Shown here piece by piece: positions 31,217-33,787 of a DNA stretch of 33,787 nt (position 1 is the stretch's first letter; each line of letters begins with the position of its first letter). This DNA is from an uncultured Mycoplasma sp. (GTDB lineage Bacteria > Bacillota_I > Bacilli_A > RF39 > UBA660). The position numbers and the translations under genes are program-made. The notes beneath the pieces were generated by a model. The model did not search any database. It was not told the origin of the DNA and saw nothing but the letters and a program-made list of their open reading frames with translations. The DNA is taken from assembly GCA_946500895.1 (NCBI GenBank), contig CAMMXG010000016.1, positions 1-33,787 on the forward strand, given 5' to 3'.

Positions 31217-32096
31217 TTATGTAAAATCTTTTTCGGAATATTTAAATGATGAACTTAATTATTCAGAAAAAACTGTTAAAACATATTTAGAAGCTTTAAA
31301 AGAATTTGAAAATTTTTTGAATACTCATCATTATGCTTTTTTATCTATTAAGAAAGAAGAAGCAAATCAATATAAGGCGTTTTTAATTAGTAAAGGTTTT
31401 GAAAGCAAAACAGCTTCTCTATATTTAAGTGCCGTAAGAAGTTTTTATCGTTATTTAGTAGAAATTAAAACAATTAGTTCCAATCCTTTTGCAGCTATTA
31501 GAAATCCGAAAGTAATTAAAAAATTACCTAATTTTTTGAATCAAAGTGAAAGTGAAATATTATTTACAGAAGAAAAACCTTGTAATGATTTAGAATTCCG
31601 CAATGAATTTATTATAGAGTTTTTATATGCAACTGGACTTCGAGTAAGTGAAGCATGTAACATTAAGTTAAGCGATATTTTACTATCTGAAAAGAAAATT
31701 AAAGTAATGGGTAAGGGAAGGAAAGAGCGAATTGTTTTTTATAAAGCTTGTGATGCTGATTTGTTTGCTACTTATTTGAATGAAGTAAGACCTCGTTTAT
31801 TAAATGGGGTTAGTAGTGATTACTTTTTAGTTAGTAAAACAGGGAAGCTTACTACTCGAAGTGTAGAAAAAATAGTAGAAAATTATACGCGTAAAAAAAA
31901 TATTAAAAGTAAAGTTACGCCTCATACCCTTAGACATACTTTTGCAACCGACCTGCTTAATAATGGAGCGGATATTAGAAGTGTTGGGGAAATGCTTGGC
32001 CATGAATCTTTAAGTACAACGCAAATTTATACGCATGTAACAGCAGAACGTTTAAAACAAGTTTACAATCATACGCATCCACGAACGAAAAAATAA
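31209..32096 (+). CDS. xerD: Tyrosine recombinase XerC/XerD-like
   Basis: The 295-residue enzyme has an N-terminal SAM-like core-binding domain (about 1-85, with LSEKTVKTYLEAL-type pattern at NYSEKTVKTYLEAL). The catalytic domain carries Arg in YATGLRVSEA, Lys in GKGRKER, HTLRH, LGHES and the nucleophilic Tyr in QIYTHV. The full R-K-H-R-H-Y set is present. Length fits chromosome-dimer resolvases rather than large phage integrases. The ATG at 31209 overlaps the previous gene; an upstream start at 31179 would add a hydrophobic, unlikely leader. XerD is favoured, but XerC is not excluded. Confidence 0.92.
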   Translation: MNSYVKSFSEYLNDELNYSEKTVKTYLEALKEFENFLNTHHYAFLSIKKEEANQYKAFLISKGFESKTASLYLSAVRSFYRYLVEIKTISSNPFAAIRNPKVIKKLPNFLNQSESEILFTEEKPCNDLEFRNEFIIEFLYATGLRVSEACNIKLSDILLSEKKIKVMGKGRKERIVFYKACDADLFATYLNEVRPRLLNGVSSDYFLVSKTGKLTTRSVEKIVENYTRKKNIKSKVTPHTLRHTFATDLLNNGADIRSVGEMLGHESLSTTQIYTHVTAERLKQVYNHTHPRTKK

Positions 32097-32147
32097 TACT
32101 TGAAAAATAAGTTTTCTTTTCTTATAATTTAATAGGAGGTAATATTT

Positions 32148-32882
32148 TTGAAGAAAAGTAAAATAGTAGGGATTGTTGTTGTAGCGGTGATATTAGTTGG
32201 TTTAATTGTATTTGCAAGTACTTTTAAATTAAAAGATTCTCATCTTCGAAGTGAAGGCGTAAGAGTTCGTATTCCCGAAGGTGCTTTAGTTGTTCAAGAT
32301 TGTGATGAAGAAAATGCCATTTATTGTAAGAAAACATTAGAAGTAAATGGGGAAAAACAAACCCTTGAATTTGAGTTCTATAATTTTAAAGAGAATGGTT
32401 ATCCTAAAAGTGTAAAGGCTAGTATTAATGGCCATGAGTTTTATCAAGAGGATGGACTTAATGTTGAAGAAAACGGAAGTATTGATTATAAAATATTTTT
32501 AAATTTTCAAGTAATTGACGATGTCATTGTATTTACCTTTACGGATGGTACAGCAGGTAGAACAACTACTTTGTATGCGATTGATACAGAAGGAAATATC
32601 ATTTTAGAAGAAACAGAAATTGATGATGATGAAATGCTTATTAAAGATTATACGGATTTTATAGAATATGACGATAATGTGATTACGATTTATGCCACTA
32701 GAGTTGTAGAAGATGTAAATTATCATGGTGAGAGTGTATGTAATGCTCCTCATGAAGATATTGTTGAAGCATATTATACTTATACTTATCAAGACGGAGA
32801 ATTTAAAAAAGATATCAAAGAAGAAATTAACTCAGATGAGTTTATTGAAAATAGAGGAATTATTTGTACAGCAAGAGAATAA
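32148..32882 (+). CDS. Membrane-anchored extracytoplasmic protein of unknown function
   Basis: The 244-residue protein starts with TTG at 32148, chosen because AGGAGGT at 32134-32140 is optimally spaced at 7 nt. The N-terminus (MKKSKIVGIVVVAVILVGLIVFA, broken by no charges after residue 5) is one hydrophobic anchor or signal segment. The outer part is acidic and beta-rich with four Cys (VQDC, IYCKK, VCNAP, IICTA) that could form disulfides. No family recognised. It stands alone, with no obvious partner. Confidence 0.75.
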   Translation: MKKSKIVGIVVVAVILVGLIVFASTFKLKDSHLRSEGVRVRIPEGALVVQDCDEENAIYCKKTLEVNGEKQTLEFEFYNFKENGYPKSVKASINGHEFYQEDGLNVEENGSIDYKIFLNFQVIDDVIVFTFTDGTAGRTTTLYAIDTEGNIILEETEIDDDEMLIKDYTDFIEYDDNVITIYATRVVEDVNYHGESVCNAPHEDIVEAYYTYTYQDGEFKKDIKEEINSDEFIENRGIICTARE

Positions 32883-32926
32883 TTCCTTTTTCATTTTTAA
32901 AACTTTTATAAAGGGTTTTCCACGAT

Positions 32927-32954
32927 TTGACAAAATTCGACACTTCCTTATGTT
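32927..32954 (+). promoter_or_regulatory. Putative promoter of the PD-(D/E)XK gene
   Basis: A perfect TTGACA at 32927-32932 is followed after 16 nt by TATGTT (32949-32954), a weak -10. The leader contains TAAGAT/ATCTTA as a short inverted repeat before GGAAGGAGG. Confidence 0.45.
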
Positions 32955-32991
32955 AAGATAGAAACTAAATCTTAGAGGAAGGAGGAATTAT

Positions 32992-33787
32992 ATGCAAACT
33001 AAGATTTTTAAAAATTTAACCGATGATATTTGTTTTAAACATTTGTTTAAAGAAGAAAGATTTTTAAGTGATTTTCTAAATTCTTTCTTTGATTATATCG
33101 GAGTAAAGAAAAAAGTAGTTGGTCTTAAAGTAACAACAGAGATGGAAATGCATGGCACTAAAAGAAATAAAAAGGTTTTCTATGGTGATTTAATGGCATA
33201 CTTAGATACTGATGAGATAGTTTCACTAGAAATGTATAAAACATTTCATGAAAGAGAGTTTAAGAAAAGTTTATCCTATTTAGCAAGAGCATTTTCAGAC
33301 CAATTAGAACAAGGGGAAGACTATATGCTTGCTAAGAAAGTAATCAGTATTAATTTAATGGAAGAAAATTATCATTTAAATAATTTTCAAGTGTTAAATA
33401 ATTATGGATTTGTAAATAAATTCAATTATGGAAGAATGAAAGATGAATACTTAGAAATGTATTTAGTAAGGCTTGATTTAGTAAGCAAAATGGTATACAA
33501 TAAACATGAAGGCAGATTTTTAAAATGGCTTAAATTTATCAAAGCGGGGAGTGTAGAAGAAATGAAAAAAATATCGGAGGGTGATGAGAACATGGAAAGA
33601 GCATTAGCATTTATGGAGAGATTTGTAAATGATGAAGAAGTTAGAGGAATTTATGATAAAATAAATGATGTAGAAAGAGATGCGAAAGAGCGAGGAATGG
33701 CCGAAGGAAAGACGGCCGGAATTATAGAAACTGCTAAATATAATGTACCCATAAGAGTGGACACAATTAGAAGAAGGTATCCAATAA
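32992..33787 (+). CDS. PD-(D/E)XK nuclease-family transposase (Rpn-like), 3' end beyond the window
   Basis: An open frame runs from ATG 32992 (after GGAAGGAGG) to the window end with no stop, at least 265 codons. It begins MQTKIFKNLTDDICFKHLFK, the typical opening of these proteins, and continues with FYGDLMAYL, EIVSLEMYKTFHEREF and the QLEQGEDY segment. These are the elements of the PDDEXK_2/Rpn group often annotated as transposases. After about residue 200 it has MERALAFMERF, EVRGIYDK and an ERGMAEGKTAG repeat-like tail. The usual E-x-Q/K is E-M-Y here. The C-terminus is truncated by the window. Confidence 0.85.
   Translation, partial: MQTKIFKNLTDDICFKHLFKEERFLSDFLNSFFDYIGVKKKVVGLKVTTEMEMHGTKRNKKVFYGDLMAYLDTDEIVSLEMYKTFHEREFKKSLSYLARAFSDQLEQGEDYMLAKKVISINLMEENYHLNNFQVLNNYGFVNKFNYGRMKDEYLEMYLVRLDLVSKMVYNKHEGRFLKWLKFIKAGSVEEMKKISEGDENMERALAFMERFVNDEEVRGIYDKINDVERDAKERGMAEGKTAGIIETAKYNVPIRVDTIRRRYPI

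Overview
The window reads as a chromosomal segment of a very AT-rich, low-GC Firmicute in the Bacilli/Erysipelotrichia neighbourhood, probably an uncultured gut lineage such as RF39-like Bacilli (this placement is inference). TGA is used as a stop (for example rbfA, spmA, and the 18288 gene's neighbour spmB ends in TAG), so the Mollicutes code does not apply. Sporulation genes (spmA, spmB, spoIVFA, spoIVFB, ylbJ, a dacF-like S11 peptidase) show that the lineage is, or descends from, a spore former.

Layout. 1-5.9 kb is a tightly packed translation operon: a short rimP, nusA, ylxR, an unknown zinc-knuckle gene where ylxQ usually sits, infB, rbfA, an unknown gene, truB, then tRNA-Gln. 6.0-7.1 kb on the minus strand carries a PemK/MazF-like toxin with a 55-residue partner and a membrane-anchored EIIB-like protein lacking the catalytic Cys. 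7.1-10.9 kb holds a lipoprotein, unknown genes (one frameshifted), and a secreted metallo-beta-lactamase-fold lipoprotein paired with a DUF3006 protein. 10.9-16.0 kb is a four-gene operon built around zinc ribbons, membrane segments and an SPFH/YdjI-like protein, which looks like an envelope-surveillance or stress complex.

16.0-22.2 kb is a cell-wall/sporulation/ribosome block: S11 carboxypeptidase, spmAB, a SPOR-like protein, mreC, mreD, spoIVFA, spoIVFB, then the L21 leader, rplU, prp and rpmA. The order resembles Bacillus, but minCD is missing between mreD and spoIVFA. 22.3-26.9 kb has trmB, a stand-alone structured RNA gene, a DedA protein, two prepilin-like genes, ylbJ and a YlbL-like PDZ/Lon protease. 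26.9-29.5 kb on the minus strand has an unknown gene, a TtcA-like PP-loop protein and a methyltransferase-like protein. 29.7-30.3 kb is a second PemK/MazF-like module, related to the first, again with a 55-residue partner. Two minus-strand tRNAs, an unknown gene, a Xer recombinase, an exported protein and a PD-(D/E)XK transposase-family gene that runs off the end complete the window.

The most unusual element is at about 22.99-23.26 kb. It is a gene-free, apparently independently transcribed, highly structured RNA with a 10-bp closing helix and a terminator. It contains a roughly 105-nt segment that reads as the asparagine-rich variable C-terminus typical of diversity-generating retroelement (DGR) targets. 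I interpret it as an orphan DGR template-repeat RNA: no reverse transcriptase, Avd or variable-repeat gene is visible in this window.
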